From assembly GCA_021108415.1 (NCBI GenBank), contig JAIOQX010000002.1:496001-560000 (forward strand): a stretch of DNA of 64,000 nt, written 5' to 3'. This document shows, piece by piece, positions 8,912 to 18,380 of this stretch. The notes under the pieces were generated by a model. The model ran no database searches and was not told the origin of the DNA. It saw nothing but the letters and a program-made list of their open reading frames with translations. Made by a program: the position numbers and the translations under genes. The stretch is from Acholeplasmataceae bacterium. GTDB lineage: Bacteria > Bacillota_I > Bacilli_A > Acholeplasmatales > Acholeplasmataceae. Position 1 is the first letter of the stretch, and each line of letters opens with the position of its first letter.

Positions 8912-10975
8912 CTACAATTTTTTATATAGATAATATAAACAAGAAATTGAAGAAATCATCAGTATGATGATTGGTATAAAGTCATTGATTTTATATGATT
9001 GTTCGATAGATTCGATATATATCATTCTTGTAAAAGTTGTAATATTTCCTCTTAAATCTGATACTCTATAACTGATTTCATATGATCCCGGGTATGAAGC
9101 ATCTATATATCTTGGTTCATAATAGACTTGATAGATGCCTACATTATCCTCTATATCAAGACCCTCTAGAAGATCTATGGATTCATACATAGAAATATAT
9201 AGTGAATCTCCTTTTATAATTGGAGCTTCATAATCATCAACATAAACATTTATGATTTTTTGAATATCGTTTAAAGATGAATCAATAAGTGTGTAAATCA
9301 GTTGATATTTCCCAACGTTAAAAATATCTATTGTTGATATGATAGATACATCATCAATTAAAATCTCATCATAATTATCAGATACTTCTAAAATATAGCT
9401 TAAAGGAGTATACCTTTCTTCACCTAAATTGAGATAAATCGTATCTGTAGATAAAGATATGACAGGTGCTGTTATATCAATTAAATGGATTTTTGTTAAA
9501 AAGATTGCGGTATTATCTGATAAATCTGTAGCATATACGCTAATATCATATGATCCAATTTTTGAGTAATCGACTAATTGATCATCTATAATCATATAGT
9601 TTTCTTCAAGATCATATTGATCAAATGCATTAAAATAGATTGATAAATCTAATGGTTCAAAGTTTGTAATAATTATTTCACTTATCTGTGTGATTTCTGG
9701 AGCTGTTTGATCCATGACGACAATTTCTGTAACATATACTGCTTTATTCTTACTTTGATCTGTAGCCTCTACCAATAATTGATATCTACCAATTTTTTCT
9801 AGATTAAATGCACCCGTATATTTAATAGTCAAATCATCAAATGCATCATAGTTATCTGATATATGAAAATATTCGCTAAAAATAGGGTTTTGATCAAACA
9901 CGTTAAAAATAAGTAAACTTGTATTTTCAATAAATGGTTTAACATCATCAATAACAGCAACTTCCAAACTTTTTGTCGTTTCATTATGCGATAAATCGCT
10001 GCATGTATAATATATATGATACTTTCCCAATCTTTTTGAATCGATATCATGTGTGATATTTAAATCATCAAGCAATATGATATCATGATTATCACCGATA
10101 GATAAAATATAGGATTTTAATAATGTATCTGTGATTTCGCTATAAACTGTTATCGGCTGAGGATTAGTAGATAATACTAAATCCGGCGGCTTTTGATCAA
10201 CAACTGATACAAGAAAAGTTTCTTTTGTCGTATTATTAGAGATATCTGTTGCAATAACAATAATCTCATATGAACCTAATTGATCATAGTTAATATTTGG
10301 ATCTATAATTTTTAATCTTACATGAAGATCATAATTATCTTTAGCTTCAATAAAATCTTCAATAATTAAGGGTTCATGAACATCAATTATCATTTGTTTT
10401 TTTAAAATAATCTCTGGTGAGATTCTATCGACGATACTAAATATTTTTGTATAAACACTTTCGTTATTCGAACTATCTATAATATGATAAAAAATTTCAT
10501 AATTTCCAATCCTTGCCTCATTTACTAGTGATGCATCAATATCAATTAGTAATTTATCATTTGCATCATAATTATCTTCATAATCAATGTTATCTAATAA
10601 ATCAGGTATATCTTGTCCAAAAGCAATTGTATATGTGGGTATATATGTTATGACTGGCGCAATCACATCAACAACATTGATCTCTAGCTTTGCTATATCT
10701 TTTACATCTTGATTTTCGAAATACGCTTCTACAAATAATGTATATGTGCCTACATAATTTGTGTTAATTGTTGAGATAAATGTTCGATTAACACCATTAA
10801 ACTGATAAGATACTTTTGCATCATTTATTAATAGACCATCTTCATAAATATTGGCTTCAACGCTATCTATATAATCATATATGTCACTACCTAATGGAAG
10901 TTCAATGGTTGTATTAAACCAACTCACATTAAAAAATAGCATACCAAAATTGAATAATAGATTAAAAAAAGACAT
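8912..10975 (-). CDS. Surface protein of tandem Ig-like (DUF5011/HYR-type) repeats with C-terminal membrane anchor
   Basis: The 687-residue protein is about eight tandem beta-sandwich units of roughly 80 residues. Units end with a VxDxxxP[IE] pattern: VVDVIAPVI, IVDRISPEI, VVDQKPPDL, VIDDVKPFI, VMDQTAPEI, LIDITAPVI and YVDDYEAPII. Inside each unit DNYD and IGxYxxxxxATDxSxN recur. Such cadherin- or Ig-like repeats occur in bacterial adhesins and enzyme stalks. A single membrane helix lies at about 663-682, ending YLYKKL, so the repeats should face outward. The N-terminus (MSFFNLLFNFGMLFFNVSWF) is hydrophobic but lacks positive charges, so it is an atypical signal. The start is supported by GAGGTGA four bases upstream, although that region lies inside a strong hairpin. 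No catalytic domain is visible; an adhesion or scaffold role is inferred. Confidence 0.85.
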   Translation of the reverse strand: MSFFNLLFNFGMLFFNVSWFNTTIELPLGSDIYDYIDSVEANIYEDGLLINDAKVSYQFNGVNRTFISTINTNYVGTYTLFVEAYFENQDVKDIAKLEINVVDVIAPVITYIPTYTIAFGQDIPDLLDNIDYEDNYDANDKLLIDIDASLVNEARIGNYEIFYHIIDSSNNESVYTKIFSIVDRISPEIILKKQMIIDVHEPLIIEDFIEAKDNYDLHVRLKIIDPNINYDQLGSYEIIVIATDISNNTTKETFLVSVVDQKPPDLVLSTNPQPITVYSEITDTLLKSYILSIGDNHDIILLDDLNITHDIDSKRLGKYHIYYTCSDLSHNETTKSLEVAVIDDVKPFIENTSLLIFNVFDQNPIFSEYFHISDNYDAFDDLTIKYTGAFNLEKIGRYQLLVEATDQSKNKAVYVTEIVVMDQTAPEITQISEIIITNFEPLDLSIYFNAFDQYDLEENYMIIDDQLVDYSKIGSYDISVYATDLSDNTAIFLTKIHLIDITAPVISLSTDTIYLNLGEERYTPLSYILEVSDNYDEILIDDVSIISTIDIFNVGKYQLIYTLIDSSLNDIQKIINVYVDDYEAPIIKGDSLYISMYESIDLLEGLDIEDNVGIYQVYYEPRYIDASYPGSYEISYRVSDLRGNITTFTRMIYIESIEQSYKINDFIPIIILMISSISCLYYLYKKL

Positions 10976-11017
10976 CTTATCACCTCTATATCATCATAGA
11001 GTTAAAGATGTCTTTTT
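10966..11017 (-). terminator. Hairpin spanning the ribosome-binding site and start codon of the Ig-repeat gene
   Basis: A perfect 13-bp stem pairs AAAAAGACATCTT (10966-10978) with AAGATGTCTTTTT (11005-11017). Inside it a second 6-bp stem CTCTAT / ATAGAG lies at 10984-10989 and 10996-11001. On the minus strand the 3' arm runs into seven T, so it is shaped like an intrinsic terminator for the DUF1295 gene. The same arm contains the ATG (10973-10975) of the Ig-repeat gene, and the GAGGTGA site lies in the enclosed region. Confidence 0.7.
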
Positions 11018-11037
11018 ACTTTTTATTTTTTAATCTT

Positions 11038-11913
11038 TTATTTAGTCGATCCCCAAGGAAATATCATTGGTGTTCTTTTTGTATAAGCTTCCCAACCATC
11101 ATATTTTGACATATGCTTTTCTAACAATGGTGTAGAAATTTTAATTAAAACTGTACTCATTAGCAATGGTGAAACGATTAAGACTAAGTAAAACCAAATA
11201 CTTACTGATGAATTAATCAAAGTCGCACCTGTAAGATACAATCCTACCCAAATTAAAATTTCACCAAAATAATTAGGGTGACGTGTAACACTCCATAAAC
11301 CTTTATCCATTAAAGTTCTAGTTTTCGCTTTAATATGTCGTCTTAATTGTTCATCTCCAACAACTTCAAAGAAAAGACCAATAACTGCAACTAATAATCC
11401 CATATATACCAAATATTGTGTATTTTGAGTAAAATCAAATGTATTAAATTTAATTACATAAAAACTTGCTGAACCTACAATGAAATTGATGATTCCTTGA
11501 ACCATGAATACTCTAAAAAAAGCTGTGATAACTACCTTATTACCCCATTCTTTGCGCCATTGAGCATATCTGAAATCTTCTGGTTTACCCCAATTTCTCT
11601 TGATCAAACGATATGATAATCTGCCACCCCAAATAGTAATAAATGCGACAACTACGTATGATAATATCGTTGGACTTGAAGTAGTTAATAATGTTGCCCA
11701 ACTTCCAAAAACAAATCCGAGTCCCCATCCCATATCAACGATAGAGTTATCTTTAATAATTGTTGCGACTATAAAGAATATTGTGAAATATCCGAGCACA
11801 ACTCCAAATGGTATTAATAAACTTTGATTTTGGAATTCTTGAAATCCTTGAGTTGCAAATGCGATTGTGATCGCAAACAAAATAGTATAAATTATAATTC
11901 TTTTAACATCCAT
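11038..11913 (-). CDS. DUF1295 / steroid 5-alpha-reductase-like membrane protein
   Basis: The 291-residue protein has about seven membrane segments. It carries the features of the DUF1295 group of the isoprenylcysteine methyltransferase and steroid reductase clan: IVDMGWGLGFVFG near residue 65, EVVGDEQLRRHIK near 190, and WSVTRHPNYFGEILIWVG near 215, which in this clan contributes to the cofactor site. The C-terminus TPMIFPWG is also typical. The real substrate is unknown for bacterial members; a lipid is likely. AGGTGG precedes the start, and an extended -10 TGATATAAT lies just upstream. A terminator-like hairpin follows at the next gene's start. Confidence 0.85.
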   Translation of the reverse strand: MDVKRIIIYTILFAITIAFATQGFQEFQNQSLLIPFGVVLGYFTIFFIVATIIKDNSIVDMGWGLGFVFGSWATLLTTSSPTILSYVVVAFITIWGGRLSYRLIKRNWGKPEDFRYAQWRKEWGNKVVITAFFRVFMVQGIINFIVGSASFYVIKFNTFDFTQNTQYLVYMGLLVAVIGLFFEVVGDEQLRRHIKAKTRTLMDKGLWSVTRHPNYFGEILIWVGLYLTGATLINSSVSIWFYLVLIVSPLLMSTVLIKISTPLLEKHMSKYDGWEAYTKRTPMIFPWGSTK

Positions 11914-11935
11914 AAATATCCACCTCTTTATAGTG

Positions 11936-11944
11936 ATTATATCA
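11936..11944 (-). promoter_or_regulatory. Extended -10 promoter of the DUF1295 gene
   Basis: TATAAT (11936-11941) is preceded by TGA on the minus strand. No convincing -35 box is seen at 16-18 bases. Confidence 0.6.
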
Positions 11945-11974
11945 TTTCTTAAAATATTATTTTTATAAAATGCT

Positions 11975-12011
11975 TAAAAAAGCCTTAACTTCTATAAAAG
12001 AAGTTAAGGCT
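11975..12011 (-). terminator. Terminator of the ABC exporter operon
   Basis: A perfect 13-bp stem AGCCTTAACTTCT / AGAAGTTAAGGCT with a 5-base loop (11981-12011) is followed on the minus strand by six T. Confidence 0.92.
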
Positions 12012-12018
12012 ATCAATT

Positions 12019-13851
12019 TTATAAATCTGCAGAATCAAATTTGTTTTCGCTTTCTTTAAAAAACTGATTTTTATATAAATCAAAATATTTCCCGCGTTTT
12101 GCAATTAACTCATCATGAGTTCCTTGTTCAATAATTTTACCCATTTCTAACATAACAATAAGATCACTGTTAACAATTGTTGAAAGTCTGTGTGCCACAA
12201 TAAAGCTAGTTCTTCCCTTTAATAGTTTATTGGTTGCTTTTTGAATGACAAGTTCTGACTCTGAATCAATTGATGAAGTTGCTTCATCTAAGATTAATAT
12301 TCTAGGATCTGCTAAAACCGCTCTAGCGAAGGATATAAGTTGTTTTTGTCCAACAGATAATAAGTTACCACCTTCACCAACAAATGACTCATAACCTTTA
12401 TCTATATGCTTAACAAAATCGTCGACGCCAACCATTTTAGCAGCATAGATTACTTCTTCATCAGTCGCATCTAATCTACCATATCTTATATTTTCTAAAA
12501 TAGTTGTGCTAAATAAATGAGGACTTTGAAGCACATAGCCTAATCTTTTGTGTAACCAATGAATTGATCGATCTTTATAATCTTTTTGATCGATTAAGAT
12601 TTGTCCACCTTTTGGTTCATAAAATCTTGATAATAGATTAACTAATGTAGTTTTTCCTGAACCTGTATGTCCTACTAATGCAACACTTTGTCCTGCTTTT
12701 ACTTTTAAATTAAAGTTTTCTAAAATGATTTCATTTTCTAAATAATAAAATGTAAGATCCCTAAACTCAACTTCACCAATTAAAGGTTCCCAATTCTCTT
12801 TTTTATCCACAAACAAAGTCCCATATTTTTCACTAACATCACTTCTATCTACTAACTCAGGTTGAGTTTCTATGAGTCCCACAATACGCTCAGCTGATGC
12901 TTGTGCATTTTGAAAGTCTGAAAGAATTCTTGAAATTGCCATAATAGGTTCAAAGAAGTTAATTGTATAAGATATGAACATTTGAAGTGTTCCTAATGTA
13001 ATAATAACTTCAAGTACATAAATGGAACCTTGATACATCGTTGTACCAACAGCAATATAAGCTAAGACTAAAATGATGGATGAAAATAATGCTGATGAGA
13101 TAACTGCTTTAATGCTTGCTGTTTTTAGTTGATGTGCTGTTTTTGCAAATTCATCAAAGTTTTGATCTTCTACACTTAAGCTCTTTGTTGTTTTTGCACC
13201 TAAGAAACCTTCGTTATATTGTGCTGTTAACTGTGAATTAAACTTTCTTGCTTTTCTATGTTGTTTTAAAATTAGTTTTCTAAAGAAAAACGCAATCACA
13301 AACATCACAGGAACGACAATAGTAACGATGAGTGCTAGTTTAAAAAACGTAACATATAAGACAATTAAGATAAAAATCATCGATAATCCAGCCCAAACAA
13401 AGTCAACTAATCCCCAAGATATAATCAAAGATAGTTTTCTTGCATCCGAAGTCATTCTAGCCATAATCCAACCTTGAGGTGTTTGATCAAAATAACTGTA
13501 TGATAATTTTTGAAGATTTTTGAATGCTTGTCTTCTTAATTCATAACTTGTTTCTGCTTCAATAACTCCCGCTTGATGAATAAAACCCCATACTGAAATA
13601 CCAAACCCTGCAGCTAATGCTAAATTAGCAGCTACAAAATATGGCCAAGTCTCATAATTGCCTTCAACAAAAAATACATCAATCGCATATCTATTGATTA
13701 ATGGAATCATTGCATCTAAAAATGCAACAACACTTGAGAAACCTATTAATAAAAATATTCTTTTTTTAGATGAAAAAACGATTCCGATTATCTTTTTCCA
13801 TGTCGATAACTGAACTTTATACTCAACATCAATATCATCTTCATGACGCAT
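12019..13851 (-). CDS. ABC exporter half-transporter, catalytic-site subunit (BmrD-like)
   Basis: This is a type IV ABC exporter half: six membrane segments in about 1-320, then a nucleotide-binding domain. Walker A is GHTGSGKTT, Walker B is ILILDEATSS with the catalytic Glu present, and the H-loop is IVAHRLST. The signature motif is LSVGQ instead of LSGGQ. Together with the Asp in the partner's Walker B this matches asymmetric heterodimers such as BmrCD and TM287/288, where one ATP site is degenerate. I choose the ATG at 13851, because AAGGTGA sits 5-6 bases upstream; a GTG three codons earlier would overlap that site. It overlaps the upstream partner by 11 bases, so translation is coupled. 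Substrate unknown; multidrug or lipid export are the usual roles. Confidence 0.9.
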   Translation of the reverse strand: MRHEDDIDVEYKVQLSTWKKIIGIVFSSKKRIFLLIGFSSVVAFLDAMIPLINRYAIDVFFVEGNYETWPYFVAANLALAAGFGISVWGFIHQAGVIEAETSYELRRQAFKNLQKLSYSYFDQTPQGWIMARMTSDARKLSLIISWGLVDFVWAGLSMIFILIVLYVTFFKLALIVTIVVPVMFVIAFFFRKLILKQHRKARKFNSQLTAQYNEGFLGAKTTKSLSVEDQNFDEFAKTAHQLKTASIKAVISSALFSSIILVLAYIAVGTTMYQGSIYVLEVIITLGTLQMFISYTINFFEPIMAISRILSDFQNAQASAERIVGLIETQPELVDRSDVSEKYGTLFVDKKENWEPLIGEVEFRDLTFYYLENEIILENFNLKVKAGQSVALVGHTGSGKTTLVNLLSRFYEPKGGQILIDQKDYKDRSIHWLHKRLGYVLQSPHLFSTTILENIRYGRLDATDEEVIYAAKMVGVDDFVKHIDKGYESFVGEGGNLLSVGQKQLISFARAVLADPRILILDEATSSIDSESELVIQKATNKLLKGRTSFIVAHRLSTIVNSDLIVMLEMGKIIEQGTHDELIAKRGKYFDLYKNQFFKESENKFDSADL

Positions 13852-15685
13852 CAGAATCACCTTCTTTCAATGTTTGTTCAAAGGCTTTTTCTAGTTTTCC
13901 TTGGATATCCCATAATTTCTTATATAAGCCTTCTTGAGCACTTAATTGTTCATGAGTTCCAATAGCTTCAATTGATCCTTTTTCTAAAACGATAATTTGA
14001 TCTGCTTCTTTAGCAGTTGTAATACGATGAGTAATAATAATTGTGGTTTGTTTATAATTTTTTTCTAATAATGCTTTTCTAATCATAATATCTGTTTGTG
14101 TATCTACTGCACTTAGTGCATCATCAAATATTAAGATTGGTTTATCATGAACTAAAACACGTGCAATAGCTACTCTTTGTTTTTGTCCACCAGACAATGT
14201 TGTTCCTTTTTCTCCAACGATTGTATCATATCCGTTTTTAAAGGTTCTAATATCTTTTTCTAAAGCAGCAATTTCTGCAGCTTTAACAACTCTGTCTTTA
14301 ACAGCGTCTTTATGAGCAATCGCAATGTTTTCATATACTGTTTTTGAATACAAGAAAGGATCTTGTAGAACAACACCAATTTGACTTCTAATATATTTTT
14401 TACTTATTGTCTTTAAAGGTACAGAATCAATTAAGATTTCTCCATCTTGATATTCATGTAATCTCATCAACATATTAATAATGGTTGATTTACCGCTGCC
14501 AGTTCTACCTATAATCGCAATAGTTTGTCCTGCTTTGATATTGAAATTAACATCTTTTAATAAGCTTTCTTGTGTATCAGGGAATTTAAATGAAACATTT
14601 TTAAATTCAATGTTACCTTTAACTTTTGGTTGATTTGTTCCATCATTATCGTATTCGCTTTTTTGATCTAAAATATGATAGATTCTCTCTGATGCAACTA
14701 GCGCTTTACCATAATCATTAATAATTCTTCCTAATCCTCTAACCGGCCATATAAGCATACCAACTAAACCTAGAGATGCAATGACACCTGCAGCATCCAT
14801 AGTTTGATTTTGAACAGCAAATACACCGATAGCAATAATTACTAAATATTGTGTGATACTTACAAAATCCATCGAGCCCCAATATACAGCAGCAAACGCA
14901 TTTGCTTTTTTTAACGCATCTGCATATTCTCTATTTTTAATATCCATTTTTTCTATTTCAAATGCTTCATTGGCAAAAGCTCTAACAACTCTTGATCCTG
15001 ACAAATTTTCTTGAACAACTGTCATCATAGAAGATTCAGTTTCTTCTATATTTTGAAAGATTTTATCTATCTTAATAAAATAGATGATTGATGAAGTCGC
15101 AATTAATGGAATCAATGAAAAAGAAACCCAAACCATCGTTGGATTAATGAAAAATAATTGATATGCTCCAAAAAATAATGTTACCAATAAATAAATAAAA
15201 TCAAGCATTCTTGTTGTTAAAAAACTCGTTGTTGTTTCAACATCTGTTGTACATCTTTGTATTAAATCACCTGTATCAGCGTTGTTATGAAATTCATAGT
15301 CTAAATCTTGAATGTGACCATACAATTTGATTCTTAATTTTTCAGCCATCTTTTCCAGTAAAGCACCTTTAATCCAAAGTTCAAAAAACCGTAGAGAAAA
15401 CCTAAATGCTTGAAGTAAAAGAAGAGCTACTGCAATTCTTAAAATAATATTTAAAACTTCGTTATCTTGTTCAAAAAATGCTAACAAAAAAGAAGGTAGG
15501 TTTACAACGCCTACGTTAACACTTTGATCTGCTATCCCTGGTTGAGCAAGTAATGTCTTAATAAGATATTGGGTAAACAAAGGGACATTAGAATACGTAT
15601 ATTGATGTATAGTTGTTAAGATTGCTGCAACGATGAATAAAAATAAAAAGCCTTTTGATAACTTAAACAACCTTATTGTGCGCAT
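13841..15685 (-). CDS. ABC exporter half-transporter, degenerate-site subunit (BmrC-like)
   Basis: This is the partner ABC exporter half. The membrane domain (about 1-330) includes a 90-residue TM1-TM2 region with a longer exterior loop. The nucleotide domain has Walker A GRTGSGKST, a perfect LSGGQKQRVAIAR signature, and Walker B ILIFDDALSAVD, in which Asp replaces the catalytic Glu. This places the canonical signature opposite the partner's intact Walker B and the degenerate site here. The start is set at the ATG at 15685, 7 bases after AGGAGG; the ATG at 15691 is only one base from that site. The gene follows a good promoter and is first in a two-gene operon. Confidence 0.9.
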   Translation of the reverse strand: MRTIRLFKLSKGFLFLFIVAAILTTIHQYTYSNVPLFTQYLIKTLLAQPGIADQSVNVGVVNLPSFLLAFFEQDNEVLNIILRIAVALLLLQAFRFSLRFFELWIKGALLEKMAEKLRIKLYGHIQDLDYEFHNNADTGDLIQRCTTDVETTTSFLTTRMLDFIYLLVTLFFGAYQLFFINPTMVWVSFSLIPLIATSSIIYFIKIDKIFQNIEETESSMMTVVQENLSGSRVVRAFANEAFEIEKMDIKNREYADALKKANAFAAVYWGSMDFVSITQYLVIIAIGVFAVQNQTMDAAGVIASLGLVGMLIWPVRGLGRIINDYGKALVASERIYHILDQKSEYDNDGTNQPKVKGNIEFKNVSFKFPDTQESLLKDVNFNIKAGQTIAIIGRTGSGKSTIINMLMRLHEYQDGEILIDSVPLKTISKKYIRSQIGVVLQDPFLYSKTVYENIAIAHKDAVKDRVVKAAEIAALEKDIRTFKNGYDTIVGEKGTTLSGGQKQRVAIARVLVHDKPILIFDDALSAVDTQTDIMIRKALLEKNYKQTTIIITHRITTAKEADQIIVLEKGSIEAIGTHEQLSAQEGLYKKLWDIQGKLEKAFEQTLKEGDSDAS

Positions 15686-15710
15686 AAGCATTCCTCCTTA
15701 ATCCTTATTA

Positions 15711-15739
15711 AGTATATATGATTAAACACATTTAGTCAA
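15711..15739 (-). promoter_or_regulatory. Promoter of the ABC exporter operon
   Basis: On the minus strand TTGACT (15734-15739) and TATACT (15711-15716) are 17 bases apart. Confidence 0.82.
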
Positions 15740-15763
15740 TATTTCAAGGTATTAAAATAAATA

Positions 15764-15783
15764 AAAACCTTGGATAAGGTTTT
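15764..15783 (-). terminator. Terminator of the XRE regulator gene
   Basis: An 8-bp stem AAAACCTT / AAGGTTTT with a 4-base loop is followed on the minus strand by a T-rich tail. Confidence 0.75.
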
Positions 15784-15801
15784 CGTTATTTTTGATATGA
15801 A

Positions 15802-17028
15802 TTATATTTTTTGACTTAATTGTCTGTTAAAGAATCTATAGGTTTGAACCGCATCTTTATAATACTGAAAACTTGATAATATTTTTTCACAATCCTTCAT
15901 CAGATAAGTTAATATATCATGATCATCTGTAAACATTTTACTCGAAAGAATATCTCCTTTAATGTAGTCTAAAATCTCATTTTGTTCTTTTAAATATTTA
16001 TATGATACATGTTTAACTAATAAGGCTAGTAAAGGATCAATTGTATTTACATTGTTTTTTATCATTTCAATGATTGCATCTGACTTCTTCATTTTGTCTA
16101 AAATCAGCAAATGTAAAACTTTCCAAGCGTTTGATAAAAGTTGAAATTTATCAGAAATATCTAAAACTTTTTTATAATCTCCGTGATGATAATAACAAGT
16201 TGAGATGATAAATGCTTTTTCTTGTACATCCATTGAGTTTATGTTTTCTACTTTTACTTTCATTTCATTTGGTAGAAATGATTTTGCTTCGTATACCAAT
16301 TTTTCAAAGTTTAGTTGTTTTAATTGCTTAAATAGATGTTTTTCTAATAGACTAGCCTCATATTTGTGATATGTTTTATATATTAAATGATGGTGCTTTA
16401 ACTTAAAAGCATATTTTAATTTCCATTTTTGTATCAATAGTGTCATGTTTTCAGATAAGGGTTCTTGCTTTTCAATAAGTGAAGTCACTCTTAATCCATC
16501 AGTATAATTCATTTGATAATAAAATAGATAGTTCGTTAAAATCATAGACATGATAAAAGTTTCTTGTGGCATTGATGAAATCATGGATACGAGTTGATGA
16601 TATAAATCCATACCCTTTCTATAATCCTGTCTTAAAACATGAAAAGCAAATGTAACGGTTACAGATTGATAATCTCTTCTGTTTTCGTAATATTCTACAT
16701 ATGATCTATCTATCACTAAATCATTAATTGCAGCATTAGCAATAAGATCTAAATGCCTTTTATATGTGTCAAGATCATAGTCAAATGCATCATTTAGTTT
16801 GAATCTATCCTTAAATTTTTCTACATATTCTTCACTTGGATTAATTGCGTTATTTTCAACTTTTGATAAATATGAAATACTGCAAATGTCTTCACTAGCC
16901 TCTTCTAATGTCAGTCCTAGTTCTTTTCTTTTATATTTTATTGCTGATCCAAACGGTTGTGCGATATATGGTTTATCGGCTTGTCTTTTTTTAATTAAAT
17001 GCATTAATTCAATCATATTGATAATCAT
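15802..17028 (-). CDS. XRE-family transcriptional regulator with helical-repeat C-terminus
   Basis: The 408-residue protein has an XRE helix-turn-helix at about residues 25-80 (IKYKRKELGLTLEEASEDIC then SISYLSKVENN). The remaining 320 residues are all-helical and look like TPR-type repeats, the plan of Rgg/PlcR-type regulators that bind peptides. The peptide link is inference only: no small signal-peptide gene is evident beside it. AGGGGGT precedes the ATG at good spacing. It lies directly upstream of the ABC exporter operon in the same direction but is separated by its own terminator. Control of that exporter is possible but not shown. Confidence 0.8.
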   Translation of the reverse strand: MIINMIELMHLIKKRQADKPYIAQPFGSAIKYKRKELGLTLEEASEDICSISYLSKVENNAINPSEEYVEKFKDRFKLNDAFDYDLDTYKRHLDLIANAAINDLVIDRSYVEYYENRRDYQSVTVTFAFHVLRQDYRKGMDLYHQLVSMISSMPQETFIMSMILTNYLFYYQMNYTDGLRVTSLIEKQEPLSENMTLLIQKWKLKYAFKLKHHHLIYKTYHKYEASLLEKHLFKQLKQLNFEKLVYEAKSFLPNEMKVKVENINSMDVQEKAFIISTCYYHHGDYKKVLDISDKFQLLSNAWKVLHLLILDKMKKSDAIIEMIKNNVNTIDPLLALLVKHVSYKYLKEQNEILDYIKGDILSSKMFTDDHDILTYLMKDCEKILSSFQYYKDAVQTYRFFNRQLSQKI

Positions 17029-17133
17029 TTTGTACCCCCTTTAGCGTTTTGAAACTATCATATGAAAATGGCGCATACAAACTCGAAAATTGTTAGAAAA
17101 AAAATAAAAAGCAAGTCTTTTAAACTTACTTTG

Positions 17134-17769
17134 TTATCTATATTTTGATTTCTCTTTAAACTTACATATATCATATAAAGGACATGAATCACATTTTGGA
17201 TTTCTAGCTAAGCAATGATATCTTCCAAAAAATATAAACTGATGATGGGCTTGTTGCCATTTATCTTTTGGTATCTTTTTCATAAGTTTTTGCTCAATTA
17301 CTAGTACAGAATCATCAACTTTAGCAAATCCTAATCTTGCAGATACACGTGCAACATGAGTATCTACGGCTAATGCTGGTATATTAAATGCATTTGATAA
17401 AACAACATTGGCTGTTTTTCTACCTACTCCAGGTAATGATTCTAAATCTGCTCTATTGTCTGGCACTTTTCCATCAAACTGTTCGACTAGTACTTTTGAT
17501 AAGGCTTTAATGTTTTTTGCTTTATTTCTATATAAACCAATGGTTTTGATATGTGATTGAATATCATCAAGATTTGAGTTCATTAAATCAAATGGTGTTG
17601 GAAAACTTTTAAATAAATTTGGTGTAACTTTATTGACAGCAACATCAGTTGTTTGTGCAGATAAGACAACTGCGACTAATAATTCAAAATGATTATGATG
17701 AAATAGCTCAACAGTTGCGTCTGGAAACATTTGATCCATCATCTCTAAAATATAGGCTGCATGTTTCAT
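17134..17769 (-). CDS. nth: Endonuclease III, DNA glycosylase/AP lyase
   Basis: This base-excision repair enzyme removes oxidised pyrimidines and cuts at abasic sites. The helix-hairpin-helix ends in LPGVGRKTANVVL, with the catalytic Lys near residue 118. The catalytic Asp is in VDTHVARVSARLG. A [4Fe-4S] cluster motif C-x6-C-x2-C-x5-C is at the C-terminus (CLARNPKCDSCPLYDIC). The length of 211 residues is normal. The start overlaps the dnaD stop by 4 bases (ATGA). The dnaD-nth order is the same as in Bacillus. Confidence 0.97.
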   Translation of the reverse strand: MKHAAYILEMMDQMFPDATVELFHHNHFELLVAVVLSAQTTDVAVNKVTPNLFKSFPTPFDLMNSNLDDIQSHIKTIGLYRNKAKNIKALSKVLVEQFDGKVPDNRADLESLPGVGRKTANVVLSNAFNIPALAVDTHVARVSARLGFAKVDDSVLVIEQKLMKKIPKDKWQQAHHQFIFFGRYHCLARNPKCDSCPLYDICKFKEKSKYR

Positions 17770-18380
17770 TTAATGCTCTTAAATATTTCATCAAGAGCTT
17801 GTTCAACATCTTGATCGATTTCAATTTTTTTAAGAGGTTGTTGGGTCAAAATGCGCTCAACATATTTAATACTTACTTTTTCTTCTGCTTGATCAATAGC
17901 TTCTACAATTTGATCATATGTATATAGTTTTTCTTCAAACCATTTTCTAATATTTTCTAATTCATAAGATCTTAATGGTCTACCTAAGCCTTGTTCAAAT
18001 TTTGTGATTGTTTGTGTCACTTCATTTTCGACTTGCTGCATTAATTTTTCATGCTCTTCATCTAAATAAAGTTTCTCTATCTTTTCAAATGTGGGTGTTA
18101 AATCAAAGACTTCTCTTTCTTTGTTTTCTAGTTGTTCTAGAGAAATGGTTACATATCCTTTATCTAACAAAGATCCAACAATCTGTCCTATTTCATTTGA
18201 GTTATACTCAACGCGTCTAGAAATGGCTAGTGTTGAAAATGTTTTTCTTTTTTTATAAATAGAAAATAATGCAATCAACACAGTGATTTCTTGCATGGTT
18301 AAAGATAGTCGTTTATGTTCTTTTAATAAAATGCGTTCAACAGAAAATCCATATTCCTCAAATAATCTCTTTAAAATCAT
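17766..18380 (-). CDS. dnaD: DnaD-family replication initiation protein
   Basis: The 204-residue protein has an N-terminal winged helix (about 25-100). A C-terminal DnaB_2/DnaD domain follows, seen in GRPLRSYELENIRKW and the following helical ILTQQPL region. In Firmicutes DnaD acts in primosome assembly with DnaA, DnaB and the DnaI helicase loader. It sits directly before nth, as in Bacillus. AAGGG is 4 bases before the ATG, inside the rnc coding end, and the two genes overlap by 23 bases. Confidence 0.85.
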   Translation of the reverse strand: MILKRLFEEYGFSVERILLKEHKRLSLTMQEITVLIALFSIYKKRKTFSTLAISRRVEYNSNEIGQIVGSLLDKGYVTISLEQLENKEREVFDLTPTFEKIEKLYLDEEHEKLMQQVENEVTQTITKFEQGLGRPLRSYELENIRKWFEEKLYTYDQIVEAIDQAEEKVSIKYVERILTQQPLKKIEIDQDVEQALDEIFKSIK

